Virus record (IMG/VR): IMGVR_UViG_3300008110_000709
Location: 1-22,723 of that record
DNA: 22,723 bases
Reading direction: 5' to 3' (one strand)
From: a virus
Shown here: positions 14,206 to 20,080 of the stretch, piece by piece
How positions within the stretch are numbered: the stretch's first letter is position 1
Layout: each line of letters opens with the position of its first letter
Translations under genes and position numbers: made by a program
Notes under the pieces: generated by a model
Seen by the model: the letters and a program-made list of their open reading frames with translations, nothing else
The model's database searches: none
Told to the model about the DNA's origin: nothing

Positions 14206-14387
14206 GCGATAACCTCCGCACCTTTTGCGTCGATCCGAACGCGCTCGACGGGTTCGTCGGTAACGTCAAACACTTCCCACCCTGTCACCTCGCTTCCGAT
14301 TAGTTCGTCAAATCCCCATTTTGCGGGGTGGTATACGTCCTCGTCCTCGTCAATTTCTAGATGAATTATGACAGCGTACTTTTTCAT
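14202..14387 (-). CDS. Small acidic protein, unknown
   Basis: 61 aa. It begins with a beta strand (KKYAVIIHLEI), followed by a strongly acidic DEDEDVYHPAKWGFDELIG segment and a WEVFDVTDEPVERVRI strand. The acidity would fit a nucleic-acid mimic or protein inhibitor, but nothing in the sequence proves that. ATGA overlaps on both sides indicate tight translational coupling. Confidence 0.55.
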   Translation of the reverse strand: MKKYAVIIHLEIDEDEDVYHPAKWGFDELIGSEVTGWEVFDVTDEPVERVRIDAKGAEVIA

Positions 14388-14578
14388 GTGGCCTCCTGCG
14401 GGTCGCCTATGGTGGTTTCATATTCAATCAGCAACTCAGAGTCGCTCATGTTGTCAAAGCCAACAAAGCCGAATTGCAGGTAGTCGCCTAGCAAGGCTGT
14501 ATCGCCTCGCAGAGCGGCCTCGTAGATGTACTGGACGGCTTCGAGCGTTAAGGCTTTTATCATTTGCTCTCGCGTCAT
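14384..14578 (-). CDS. Small helical protein, unknown
   Basis: 64 aa. An N-terminal helix (REQMIKALTLEAVQYIYEAALRG) and a second helix with LLGDYLQFGFVGFDNMSDSEL, ending in an acidic stretch. No motif recognised. ATGA overlap with both neighbours. Confidence 0.5.
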   Translation of the reverse strand: MTREQMIKALTLEAVQYIYEAALRGDTALLGDYLQFGFVGFDNMSDSELLIEYETTIGDPQEAT

Positions 14579-14790
14579 AACGCCTCCCCTGTAGCCTTTG
14601 AGATTGCAGAACGGATGGCCTTAACGTCACGTTGGACAACTCCGGCCTTAAAGCAAGCCAACTGCTCGGGATCGTCCAATACGCTCTCAACGTAAGGCAA
14701 CGCGAGAAAGAGGGCTTCCAAAAGGTCAGGCGCGGCAGAGAGTAGGTCGCCCGTGTACTTACCACGCGCTCCGATAACTTCGATTTTCAT
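14575..14790 (-). CDS. Small phage protein with AAPDLLEAL / AIRSAISKATG pattern
   Basis: 71 aa from the ATG at 14788-14790, chosen because AAGGAG lies upstream; an earlier ATG (14814) would run into the gene upstream. The SAAPDLLEALFLALPYVESV helix and the AIRSAISKATGE end form a pattern that recurs in many small phage proteins of unknown role. The first 15 residues are a beta strand plus GARGKYTG turn. Confidence 0.6.
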   Translation of the reverse strand: MKIEVIGARGKYTGDLLSAAPDLLEALFLALPYVESVLDDPEQLACFKAGVVQRDVKAIRSAISKATGEAL

Positions 14791-14800
14791 GTGTGTCTCC

Positions 14801-15037
14801 TTAATAAACTTCAACGGGGCAGTTATGAAGGTCGGCGCGACCTTCTGCCCACGTTAGGGCGGCGGCAAGCGTGGGAAAGTCCCGCTCTTCGCCGTGGTCA
14901 AATGTGCCGCCTTCGTCCGTTTCGGTACGCTCGAACGCGCACCACCCGTCGGGGCTTTCGTCCTCGGCGCAATATTCGGAGCCGTCCGCATTGTTGCGGA
15001 AGGCGTGGACGTAAATGACTTGAATGGAAAGGCTCAT
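14801..15037 (-). CDS. Small acidic protein, unknown
   Basis: 78 aa. It starts with a beta strand (LSIQVIYVHAFRNNADGSEY) and a strongly acidic middle (AEDESPDGWCAFERTETDEGG). A TLAAALTWAEGRAD helix and PVEVY strand follow. ATGA overlap with the gene upstream. No known domain. Confidence 0.55.
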   Translation of the reverse strand: MSLSIQVIYVHAFRNNADGSEYCAEDESPDGWCAFERTETDEGGTFDHGEERDFPTLAAALTWAEGRADLHNCPVEVY

Positions 15038-15333
15038 GCGGCCTCCTGCTTGATAGCGTCAACCATATGCTCGGCAATCTCTCGCCAGTTAACGTCAGAC
15101 AGGAAGGCGCGGGCATAGTCAGCGGCTAACCCCTCGACGGTAGCGCACTCAAATAGCACTTGGTCGGCGTAGTCAGACAGGCCGTTAGCCAATGCGTCGA
15201 TATCGTCAGCGTCAAAGCCTGAGAAATAGTCAGAGGGGTCGAAGCCGTCGAATATCTCCAGATTGACGCGCCATGTAGCGTAATTAGTCCATCCGTTGTG
15301 ACGGCTGTCGGTGTCGTTGATTGTGTAACCCAT
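15034..15333 (-). CDS. Phage protein with NGWTNYATWRVNL motif (DUF7249-like)
   Basis: 99 aa. The N-terminal HNGWTNYATWRVNLEIFDG block is a recurring phage motif and lets me place this gene in a known but uncharacterised family. The middle is strongly acidic (DPSDYFSGFDADDIDALANG), and the rest is helical (GLAADYARAFLSDVNWREIAEH). AACTAGGAGAACAATC lies before its ATG. It is the best-defined member of the tiny-gene operon. Confidence 0.7.
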   Translation of the reverse strand: MGYTINDTDSRHNGWTNYATWRVNLEIFDGFDPSDYFSGFDADDIDALANGLSDYADQVLFECATVEGLAADYARAFLSDVNWREIAEHMVDAIKQEAA

Positions 15334-15358
15334 GATTGTTCTCCTAGTTAGTTATTAG

Positions 15359-15550
15359 TTAGGCGGCTTTGGCGATAGCGTTAAAGGCTTTCCAATAGGT
15401 CAAGGCAGAGCGGTAATCGTCACACCTCACCTTGTCGTGTACGTCGCCACGAGCGTTGCGAACGACGACACACCACCACGAGCCAGAGCGCGAAAAATGG
15501 GTAGACCAATCGTTTTTGAAAATCTTTACTTTTGAGGATGCGTAAGACAT
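15359..15550 (-). CDS. Small basic protein, unknown
   Basis: 63 aa from the ATG at 15548-15550, chosen for AGGAGATAAAGCA upstream; an upstream extension exists but overlaps the membrane gene before it. It contains KVKIFKNDWSTHFSRSG, a WWCVVVRNARGDV strand pair and a helical end (YRSALTYWKAFNAIAKAA). No family recognised. Confidence 0.55.
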   Translation of the reverse strand: MSYASSKVKIFKNDWSTHFSRSGSWWCVVVRNARGDVHDKVRCDDYRSALTYWKAFNAIAKAA

Positions 15551-15567
15551 TGCTTTATCTCCTAGAA

Positions 15568-15708
15568 TTAGTTGCGGCAATAGTCAACGAGGGCGGCGAG
15601 ACCGGCGACGCAGATGCTAAACGCACCGAGCCGGAAGTCGTCCAAAACGATGGAGGCCAAAGCAACGCTGAAGCCTACGAAGACGAGAGAGTTGAGGAAA
15701 CGAGTCAT
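15568..15708 (-). CDS. Tiny two-span membrane protein, unknown
   Basis: 46 aa, below usual ORF-length filters. ATG at 15706-15708 overlaps the upstream stop (ATGA). Two hydrophobic helices (FLNSLVFVGFSVALASIVL and LGAFSICVAGLAALVDY) are separated by a short DDFR turn, so a hairpin in the membrane is predicted. The ALASIVLDD piece resembles the VLASILFDD end of the other membrane gene in this operon. It could be an early membrane-acting or superinfection protein; unproven. Confidence 0.55.
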   Translation of the reverse strand: MTRFLNSLVFVGFSVALASIVLDDFRLGAFSICVAGLAALVDYCRN

Positions 15709-15986
15709 TTTGCGAACTCCACAGCAGCAAGTGCCAACTCAATATCGCTGAAGTTGTCGGAAGTCGCGGAAGCGATCGGACACTCACCGAAAGCGTCCTC
15801 AGATGCGTACACGCAGACGTTGAAGTTATCCAACGTCGGATAATCCATGCCGTCGGTGTCCGTGATGACGATGAAGCGTCCATCGTCAAGGGTGAGCGTT
15901 AACGCTTGAAAGCGTCCGTCATCGTAAGCGTCAAACTCTGGCAACTCAGCGCGGATGCTGTAGTCGCGCTCATAATTGTTTTGCAT
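15705..15986 (-). CDS. Acidic small protein, unknown
   Basis: 93 aa. Strongly acidic and beta-rich: AELPEFDAYDDGRFQALTL, LDDGRFIVITDTDGMDY, then FNVCVYASEDAFG, ending in an acidic helix (FSDIELALAAVEFAK). It shares an identical 14-base leader with the first operon gene (ACGGAGCAACTAGC before ATG). No domain recognised. The acid-rich surface makes it a candidate for binding a host protein or mimicking DNA; this is speculation. Confidence 0.6.
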   Translation of the reverse strand: MQNNYERDYSIRAELPEFDAYDDGRFQALTLTLDDGRFIVITDTDGMDYPTLDNFNVCVYASEDAFGECPIASATSDNFSDIELALAAVEFAK

Positions 15987-15987
15987 T

Positions 15988-16001
15988 GCTAGTTGCTCCG
16001 T
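15988..16001 (-). repeat. Leader repeat (copy 2) before the 15705-15986 gene
   Basis: The 14-base string read leftward as ACGGAGCAACTAGC is identical to 16217-16230 and sits at the same distance from the start codon. It holds the ribosome site CGGAG. Confidence 0.85.
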
Positions 16002-16002
16002 A

Positions 16003-16215
16003 TTAATTAGCGAGGGCTGAGAGTTTCGCGGACATATCAGAGAGGCGATACGCGAAAATCGGGACGTTGCGGTACTTCGCTACGTTGTCACCATGCGAGA
16101 CGCTGGCGAACCAGTTTCCGTAAGTGCTGTTAGTGCGGGTGATATGGAACACGCAACCATCTGCGTAACCTACATATTCACCCTTGCGGAATGCTGACTT
16201 CTCAATGTTGAACAT
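16003..16215 (-). CDS. First gene of the leftward operon, small basic protein
   Basis: 70 aa. KSAFRKGEYVGYADGCVFHITR, then GNWFASVSHGDN and FAYRLSDMSAKLSALAN; predicted mostly beta with a helical end. No family recognised. It is the promoter-proximal gene, about 40 bp downstream of the strong promoter, so it is likely the most highly and earliest expressed of the operon. Ribosome site CGGAG 10 bases before the ATG. Confidence 0.6.
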   Translation of the reverse strand: MFNIEKSAFRKGEYVGYADGCVFHITRTNSTYGNWFASVSHGDNVAKYRNVPIFAYRLSDMSAKLSALAN

Positions 16216-16216
16216 G

Positions 16217-16230
16217 GCTAGTTGCTCCGT
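16217..16230 (-). repeat. Leader repeat (copy 1) before the 16003-16215 gene
   Basis: Read leftward as ACGGAGCAACTAGC, identical to 15988-16001. It contains the Shine-Dalgarno CGGAG for the first operon gene. Confidence 0.85.
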
Positions 16231-16246
16231 GTTACCTGGTAGTTGT

Positions 16247-16294
16247 CTGTCAACGATTCCTTTATATACCCATGCTCATATGCTGTCAACGATT
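16247..16294. repeat. Direct repeat of a 12-mer flanking the leftward promoter
   Basis: CTGTCAACGATT occurs at 16247-16258 and 16283-16294, 36 bp apart. One copy covers the -35 box, the other lies just past the transcription start. The core GTCAACG also occurs in the operator palindrome at 9342-9360. Likely half-sites of a shared regulator. Confidence 0.6.
16261..16289 (-). promoter_or_regulatory. Strong sigma70-type promoter for the leftward operon
   Basis: Read leftward: TTGACA (16289-16284), 17-bp spacer, TATAAA (16266-16261). A perfect -35 with optimal spacing, about 45 bp before the first gene's start. The -35 lies in a 12-base repeat (see 16247-16294), so a regulator may bind over it. 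Confidence 0.85.
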
Positions 16295-16324
16295 TATTTA
16301 CAGATAGATAGATGCTCAGATGCT
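16272..16324. repeat. Second direct repeat near the leftward promoter
   Basis: ATGCTCATATGCT (16272-16284) and ATGCTCAGATGCT (16312-16324) match at 12 of 13 bases, 40 bp apart. They are interleaved with the 12-mer repeat. Confidence 0.5.
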
Positions 16325-16352
16325 ATGCAATTTGTGCCAGTTGTGTAGGTCA

Positions 16353-16372
16353 TCACGGACAGTCACGGACAG
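16353..16372. repeat. Tandem 10-mer repeat
   Basis: TCACGGACAG is present twice without gap. GGACAG recurs singly further right, near 16469 and 16522, suggesting a spread of protein-binding sites. Confidence 0.6.
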
Positions 16373-16388
16373 CCCGAAAATGACGATT

Positions 16389-16407
16389 TTGGTCAAAAAG
16401 TGACCAA
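16389..16407. promoter_or_regulatory. Inverted repeat, operator or hairpin candidate
   Basis: TTGGTCA-AAAAG-TGACCAA, perfect 7-bp arms with a 5-base spacer. It lies about 120 bp upstream of the leftward promoter. No T-run follows on either strand, so operator rather than terminator is favoured. Confidence 0.5.
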
Positions 16408-16529
16408 TCAACCCAAAACGGAGACGCAAACGAGTGGTTTATAGGTATCGAGTGGACACCTAAAAGGACAGTTTTTTAGGATCGCTTAACTGACTGTTTC
16501 GCAAGTGGAAAATGACAGTTAGGACAGAA

Positions 16530-16604
16530 TAGGTCATTTGTCTCTTAGTCAATTTGATGATGGATATAAATAATGACTTAAAAGACACTTGCCTATTTGA
16601 CCTA
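16530..16604. repeat. Long imperfect palindrome
   Basis: TAGGTCA (16530-16536) pairs with TGACCTA (16598-16604), and inside these GTCTCTTAGTCA (16540-16551) pairs imperfectly with TGACTTAAAAGAC (16574-16586). The centre is A/T-rich (TTTGATGATGGATATAAATAAT). It could extrude or bind a dimeric protein. Confidence 0.45.
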
Positions 16605-16635
16605 CCGAGTGATGTAGTGCAGTAGCACACCCACC

Positions 16636-16735
16636 GTGTTGCACCCTCACCACTTGTTGCGATCTCGCCACAAACGTCCAGGTGTTGCACAAACGCAACG
16701 TGTTGCATCTACGCAACATCTACGCATTGCAAACG
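16636..16735. repeat. Iteron-like cluster of GTGTTGCA / ACGCAAC elements
   Basis: GTGTTGCA occurs at 16636-16643, 16682-16689 and 16700-16707. ACGCAAC occurs at 16693-16699 and 16711-16717. CATCTACGCA is repeated at 16706-16715 and 16717-16726, one helical turn apart. GCAAC-GT-GTTGC (16695-16706) is palindromic. It may be an origin with iterons or a multi-site operator. No DnaA box was recognised nearby. Confidence 0.55.
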
Positions 16736-16746
16736 ATTCTGTTATG

Positions 16747-16765
16747 GCTAATAAGAATGATTAGC
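16747..16765. other. Inverted repeat GCTAAT-N7-ATTAGC
   Basis: Perfect 6-bp arms around AAGAATG, between the iteron-like cluster and the tandem hairpin units. Function unknown. Confidence 0.4.
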
Positions 16766-16770
16766 ATCCA

Positions 16771-16822
16771 GGGTTGTGGTACACGCACAACAGGGTGTTG
16801 TGGCAAAACAACAGGGGGGGGG
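16771..16822. repeat. Two tandem hairpin-like units followed by a G9 tract
   Basis: Each unit has GTTGTGG (16773-16779; 16797-16803) and ends in ACAACAGGG (16787-16795; 16808-16816). Each folds on itself (GTTGT/ACAAC; TGTTGT/ACAACA). Nine G residues follow directly at 16814-16822. An A/T-rich stretch with T-runs lies at 16865-16885. Confidence 0.5.
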
Positions 16823-17137
16823 TAGGGCCATGGGTCGCCCGGTCACGATTACGATGCCCTCACAAAAACTTTTTTATTTTTTTTAAACTCTGCTAACATT
16901 CCTTTTGCAACGTCTGACCAGATGCGCTGGTAGCGACCGAGAGGTAACTGAAGCGGTTTTGATGACTTGGATAATTTGAATGTCCAAGAGCCGCACAATC
17001 TAAGGCACTAAACGTATCCCTAGACGCTTCCGCCTCGGCACACAGGCTCCACGGTTGTTGGAGATCGCGGCCTCCCGGCAGGATCACCCTGCACGTTGCT
17101 CTTCCTTCCCTGCCAAACCTTCTGTTACAGTCCGCTT
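16823..17137. other. Non-coding stretch before the packaging genes
   Basis: No open frame here looks like a protein and no tRNA could be folded by eye. It holds the T-runs at 16870-16884, a possible extended -10 (TGCTAACAT, 16891-16899) with a poor -35 for rightward transcription, and a perfect hairpin CTTGGA-N11-TCCAAG (16966-16988). It may contain the rightward late promoter or the packaging recognition site, as expected just before terminase. Neither is shown. Confidence 0.35.
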
Positions 17138-17341
17138 ATGTCGATACGTATGTCGGAGTTGGAGTGGGCAGAGTTTGCTGCCAAGTCTTTGGTATGCCGC
17201 TCTTGCTTCTGGGCCGCTCAAGTGACTAGGGTTGCTGAGAAGGTCTGGTGTGCCCACGCTGTCCACCACGGATGGATGTCTGACGTTCCCGCCTGTTCTG
17301 GCAAAGAGTTCCGGTATGAACCTCGTAACAGAATCCTTTAA
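17138..17341 (+). CDS. Small Cys4 (zinc-ribbon-like) protein
   Basis: 67 aa from the ATG at 17138; ATG at 17150 is also possible, and no clear ribosome site decides. Cysteines at 20, 23, 38 and 53 give C-x2-C-x14-C-x14-C, suggesting one structural zinc. An acidic N-terminal helix precedes it. Small Cys4 proteins are common near phage packaging genes without known function. It overlaps the small terminase gene by 26 bp. Confidence 0.55.
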   Translation: MSIRMSELEWAEFAAKSLVCRSCFWAAQVTRVAEKVWCAHAVHHGWMSDVPACSGKEFRYEPRNRIL

Positions 17342-17804
17342 GTCCATTCCTTTTGCGCCTCGGGAACTGAAGGCATCGCCGGAGGTTCTGCAAAAGATTT
17401 ACGACGCTGCCAAACTCGGGCTAAAAGGTGACGCCTTGGCCTTTGCGGCAGGGTTGCTGCCCGTCGAGTACCGTAGACTTTGCCAGTTAGATAACGCGGC
17501 TGCGGTCGCCGAGGGGAAAGGTCGTGCGGACTCTGAGGTTGAGGCAGCGTCGGCCTTGCGAGAAGGCGCGATTAATGGGGACACCAAAGCCGCGCTTGCC
17601 CTGCTCCAAAACCTTCATGGTTGGGTGGCTAAACAGCAAGTCCAAGTGGACATTAAATCCCAGATTAGTATTGTCGCCGCGCTGCAAGAGGCAGAATCTC
17701 GCGTCTTGGCGGGCCGCGTATTTGACGCTACGCCGGATCAATTAGCGCATGAGGCTACTGAGCCTCTAACCCTGAAGGACGAACGTGCAACAGCCGATCT
17801 ATAG
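17316..17804 (+). CDS. terS: Terminase small subunit
   Basis: 162 aa from the ATG at 17316; the frame runs back to 17232, but that part lies inside the Cys4 gene. Residues 18-60 contain an HTH-like stretch (SPEVLQKIYDAAKLGLKGDA, then FAAGLLPVEYRRLCQ), the DNA-recognition part. Then come an oligomerisation helix (ADSEVEAASALREGAINGDTKAALALLQNLHGW) and a C-terminal helix rich in Glu and Arg. It selects phage DNA for packaging and hands it to the large subunit. The overlap with the next gene (20 bp) and gene order support the call. Confidence 0.8.
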   Translation: MNLVTESFKSIPFAPRELKASPEVLQKIYDAAKLGLKGDALAFAAGLLPVEYRRLCQLDNAAAVAEGKGRADSEVEAASALREGAINGDTKAALALLQNLHGWVAKQQVQVDIKSQISIVAALQEAESRVLAGRVFDATPDQLAHEATEPLTLKDERATADL

Positions 17805-19314
17805 CCCTGAAGAAGAAGAGTTGCTGATGAGCAAACTCTGGTCGCCCGTTATTAAGGACGACCCAGAGGCTTTCGTGCTGCTCGCTTTCCCTTGGGGCCA
17901 GAAAGGCACGCCTTTAGAACACTTCAAGGGTCCGCGTAAGTGGCAGCGGGAAATCCTGCGAGACATCGCCGCCCACACTGCGAAGAACAAGACTGCTACC
18001 TCCTACGAAGTCCTGCGTATGGCAACGGCTTCGGGTCGCGGTATCGGTAAATCTGCGCTCGTGTCGTGGCTTATCCTCTGGATGCTCAGTACGAGGATTG
18101 GCTCAACGACCATTGTGTCGGCTAACTCGGAAGCGCAGTTACGCTCGATCACATGGGCAGAAATTACTAAGTGGGCAGCATTGCTCATTAACTCGCATTG
18201 GTTTGAGATTAGCGCCACCCGCGTGATGCCTGCCAAGTGGCTCGCCGAACTCGTTGAGCGTGACCTTAAAAAAGGTACTCGTTACTGGTCCGTCGAGGGT
18301 CGCCTGTGGTCAGAAGAGAACCCCGACTCATATGCCGGTGTCCACAACTTTGACGGCGTTATGGTGATCTTCGACGAAGCCAGCGGTATCCCTGACCCCA
18401 TCTGGTCGGTGACGGCAGGCTTCTTTACGGAAAACACCCCGCACCGTTTCTGGCTGTCGTTTAGCAACCCCCGTCGTAACGAGGGCTACTTCTTCGAAGC
18501 GTTCCACTCTAAGCGTGCGTTCTGGAACACCCGCAACATTGACGCTCGCACCGTTGAAGAAACCGATAAGTCGGTGTATCAACAGATTATCGACGAATAC
18601 GGCATCGACTCACCGCAAGCCAAGGTGGAAGTCTATGGTGAATTTCCGTCTGAAGGAGATGATCAATTCATACCGCCAAGCCTTGTGGATTTGGCGATGT
18701 CGCGTAGCAAGTACAAGGATGAGACGGCGCCTATTGTTATTGGAGTCGATCCGGCTCGCAGCGGAGCGGACTCGACCGTTATCGCCGTCCGCAAAGGTCG
18801 AGACATCATCGCCATCAAGCGCTTTAAAGGCGAAGACACGATGGAGATTGTTGGCCGAGTTATCGACGCGATTGACGAGTACCAACCCACACTCGTCGTC
18901 CTCGACGAAGGCGGATTAGGCTACGGCATCCTTGATCGCTTGAAAGAGCAGCGTTATAAGGTAGTGCGTGGCGTTAACTTCGGATGGAAGTCCAAGACCC
19001 CGGCTATGTGGCAAAACAAACGTGCAGAGTTGTGGGGCGAAATGAAGTCGTGGCTGAAAGACGCTGCGCTACCCAATGATAGGCAGTTAAAGGCTGACCT
19101 GACAGGGCCAAAACAGAAAATTAATTCCTCTGGCGCTATCTTGCTGGAGTCGAAGAAAGACATGAAAGCGCGTGGCCTTGCATCGCCTGACGCTGCCGAT
19201 GCCATCGCCGTCACGTTTGCGTATCCAGTGGCGCACCGCGAATACCGCGAGCGACCGCGCACGATTACTACAAGTCGCGAGAGTGGCATGATCAACACTT
19301 GGATGGGTGCTTAA
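17785..19314 (+). CDS. terL: Terminase large subunit (packaging ATPase-nuclease)
   Basis: 509 aa with a GTG start and AAGGAC 8 bases upstream. It packages DNA into the procapsid. Walker A is SGRGIGKS (83-90), Walker B VMVIFDEAS (192-200), and a coupling motif SFSNP is at 225-229. The RNase H-like nuclease half has GVDPARSG with D322, VVLDEGG with D374, and SPDAADA with D469/D472. All catalytic positions are present and the length is normal. It docks on the portal encoded downstream. Its stop overlaps the next ATG by one base. Confidence 0.95.
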   Translation: MQQPIYSPEEEELLMSKLWSPVIKDDPEAFVLLAFPWGQKGTPLEHFKGPRKWQREILRDIAAHTAKNKTATSYEVLRMATASGRGIGKSALVSWLILWMLSTRIGSTTIVSANSEAQLRSITWAEITKWAALLINSHWFEISATRVMPAKWLAELVERDLKKGTRYWSVEGRLWSEENPDSYAGVHNFDGVMVIFDEASGIPDPIWSVTAGFFTENTPHRFWLSFSNPRRNEGYFFEAFHSKRAFWNTRNIDARTVEETDKSVYQQIIDEYGIDSPQAKVEVYGEFPSEGDDQFIPPSLVDLAMSRSKYKDETAPIVIGVDPARSGADSTVIAVRKGRDIIAIKRFKGEDTMEIVGRVIDAIDEYQPTLVVLDEGGLGYGILDRLKEQRYKVVRGVNFGWKSKTPAMWQNKRAELWGEMKSWLKDAALPNDRQLKADLTGPKQKINSSGAILLESKKDMKARGLASPDAADAIAVTFAYPVAHREYRERPRTITTSRESGMINTWMGA

Positions 19315-19574
19315 TGGCTAAGAAGTCTGTCAGCCTCTCAGTTGGTAGAGGAGAAAAGCAGTCCGTGTCAAGAGGGGCGGGATTGACCGCGAAAGGCCGT
19401 GCAAAATATAATCGTGCAACGGGGTCTAATTTGAAGGCTCCGGCGCCCAGTCCGAAGACAAAAGCGGACGCAGGACGTAAAAAATCGTTTTGCGCCCGCA
19501 TGAAAGGGGTCGTTCGCAACGCCAAGGGGCCAGCCGAACGCGCTAAAGCATCCTTAAAACGATGGAAATGCTGA
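19314..19574 (+). CDS. Small basic protein (DUF6321-like)
   Basis: 86 aa, TAATG overlap with terminase. Very basic: GRGEKQSVSRGAGLTAKGRA, KYNRATGSNLKAP and a KKSFCARMKGVVRNAKGP block ending in LKRWKC. I recognise these as the pattern of an uncharacterised phage domain (DUF6321). It may bind DNA or be packaged in virions. First of four tiny basic genes before the portal. Confidence 0.7.
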   Translation: MAKKSVSLSVGRGEKQSVSRGAGLTAKGRAKYNRATGSNLKAPAPSPKTKADAGRKKSFCARMKGVVRNAKGPAERAKASLKRWKC

Positions 19575-19575
19575 A

Positions 19576-19749
19576 ATGGCTGCAAACAAGGGACTATATG
19601 CGAACATTAATGCTAAACGCGCTCGAATCGCTGCGGGATCGGGCGAAAAGATGCGTAAACCGGGTTCTAAGGGCGCTCCAACGGCTGCCAATTTCAGAAA
19701 GTCAGCCCTTACCGCCCGAAAACCCCGTAAAACCTCCAAAAAAGGCTAA
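19576..19749 (+). CDS. Tiny basic protein with LYANI / GSGEKMRKPGSKGAP motif
   Basis: 57 aa, below usual length filters. GLYANINAKRARIAAGSGEK followed by MRKPGSKGAPTAANF is a recurring motif of short, very basic proteins in environmental phages. Net charge is strongly positive, with a Lys/Arg-rich tail. Placed 1 bp after the DUF6321-like gene. Function unknown; nucleic-acid binding is plausible. Confidence 0.75.
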   Translation: MAANKGLYANINAKRARIAAGSGEKMRKPGSKGAPTAANFRKSALTARKPRKTSKKG

Positions 19750-19754
19750 AAAAC

Positions 19755-19943
19755 ATGTACGGAAAGAAAAACCCCGGTCCGATCGGCGTGTCTCCCGGCG
19801 CAACAGTCGGTGACATGATCCAAAACAGCCGGATGCAGCAGCCCAGAATGCAAATGCCGCGTGCCCCAAAACGGGTAAACGCTGACATGCTACGCACAAC
19901 AGTTGATTTTCGACCGACTCCGATAAAACGGGGTATGCGTTAA
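19755..19943 (+). CDS. Tiny Pro/Met/Arg-rich protein, unknown
   Basis: 62 aa. MYGKKNPGPIGVSPGATVGD, then a Met/Gln/Pro/Arg-rich stretch and an FRPTPIKRGMR end; no folded domain is evident. It is probably real because it sits 5 bp after one gene, and its stop overlaps the next start (TAATG). It could be a short disordered virion protein. Confidence 0.5.
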   Translation: MYGKKNPGPIGVSPGATVGDMIQNSRMQQPRMQMPRAPKRVNADMLRTTVDFRPTPIKRGMR

Positions 19944-20080
19944 TGCCTTTAGTAAGGTCTGCGTCTAAGGGCGCCTTCCGCAAGAACATCCGCGCTGAAG
20001 TGAGGGCAGGCACGCCGGTAAAGCAAGCCGTTGCCATTGCGTATTCCGTTAAGCGCAAAGCCAGTAAGAAGGGCAAGTAA
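19943..20080 (+). CDS. Tiny basic protein (DUF6496-like)
   Basis: 45 aa, below usual length filters. MPLVRSASKGAFRKNIRAEV, then AGTPVKQAVAIAYSVKRKA and a Lys-rich tail. This KQAVAIAY-S-KR layout is a familiar uncharacterised phage domain (DUF6496). TAATG overlaps on both sides place it firmly between its neighbour and the portal. Confidence 0.75.
   Translation: MPLVRSASKGAFRKNIRAEVRAGTPVKQAVAIAYSVKRKASKKGK

Noticed and set aside
16225-16253. Second promoter from the TTGACA at 16248-16253
   Set aside because: No -10-like hexamer lies 16-18 bases downstream; this copy is better explained as a regulator site.
16636-16822. CRISPR array
   Set aside because: Repeats are only 7-13 bases, irregularly spaced and partly inverted; no repeat-spacer periodicity.
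16880-17100. tRNA-like or small structured RNA before the terminase genes
   Set aside because: One short hairpin is present, but no T-loop consensus or cloverleaf could be formed by eye.
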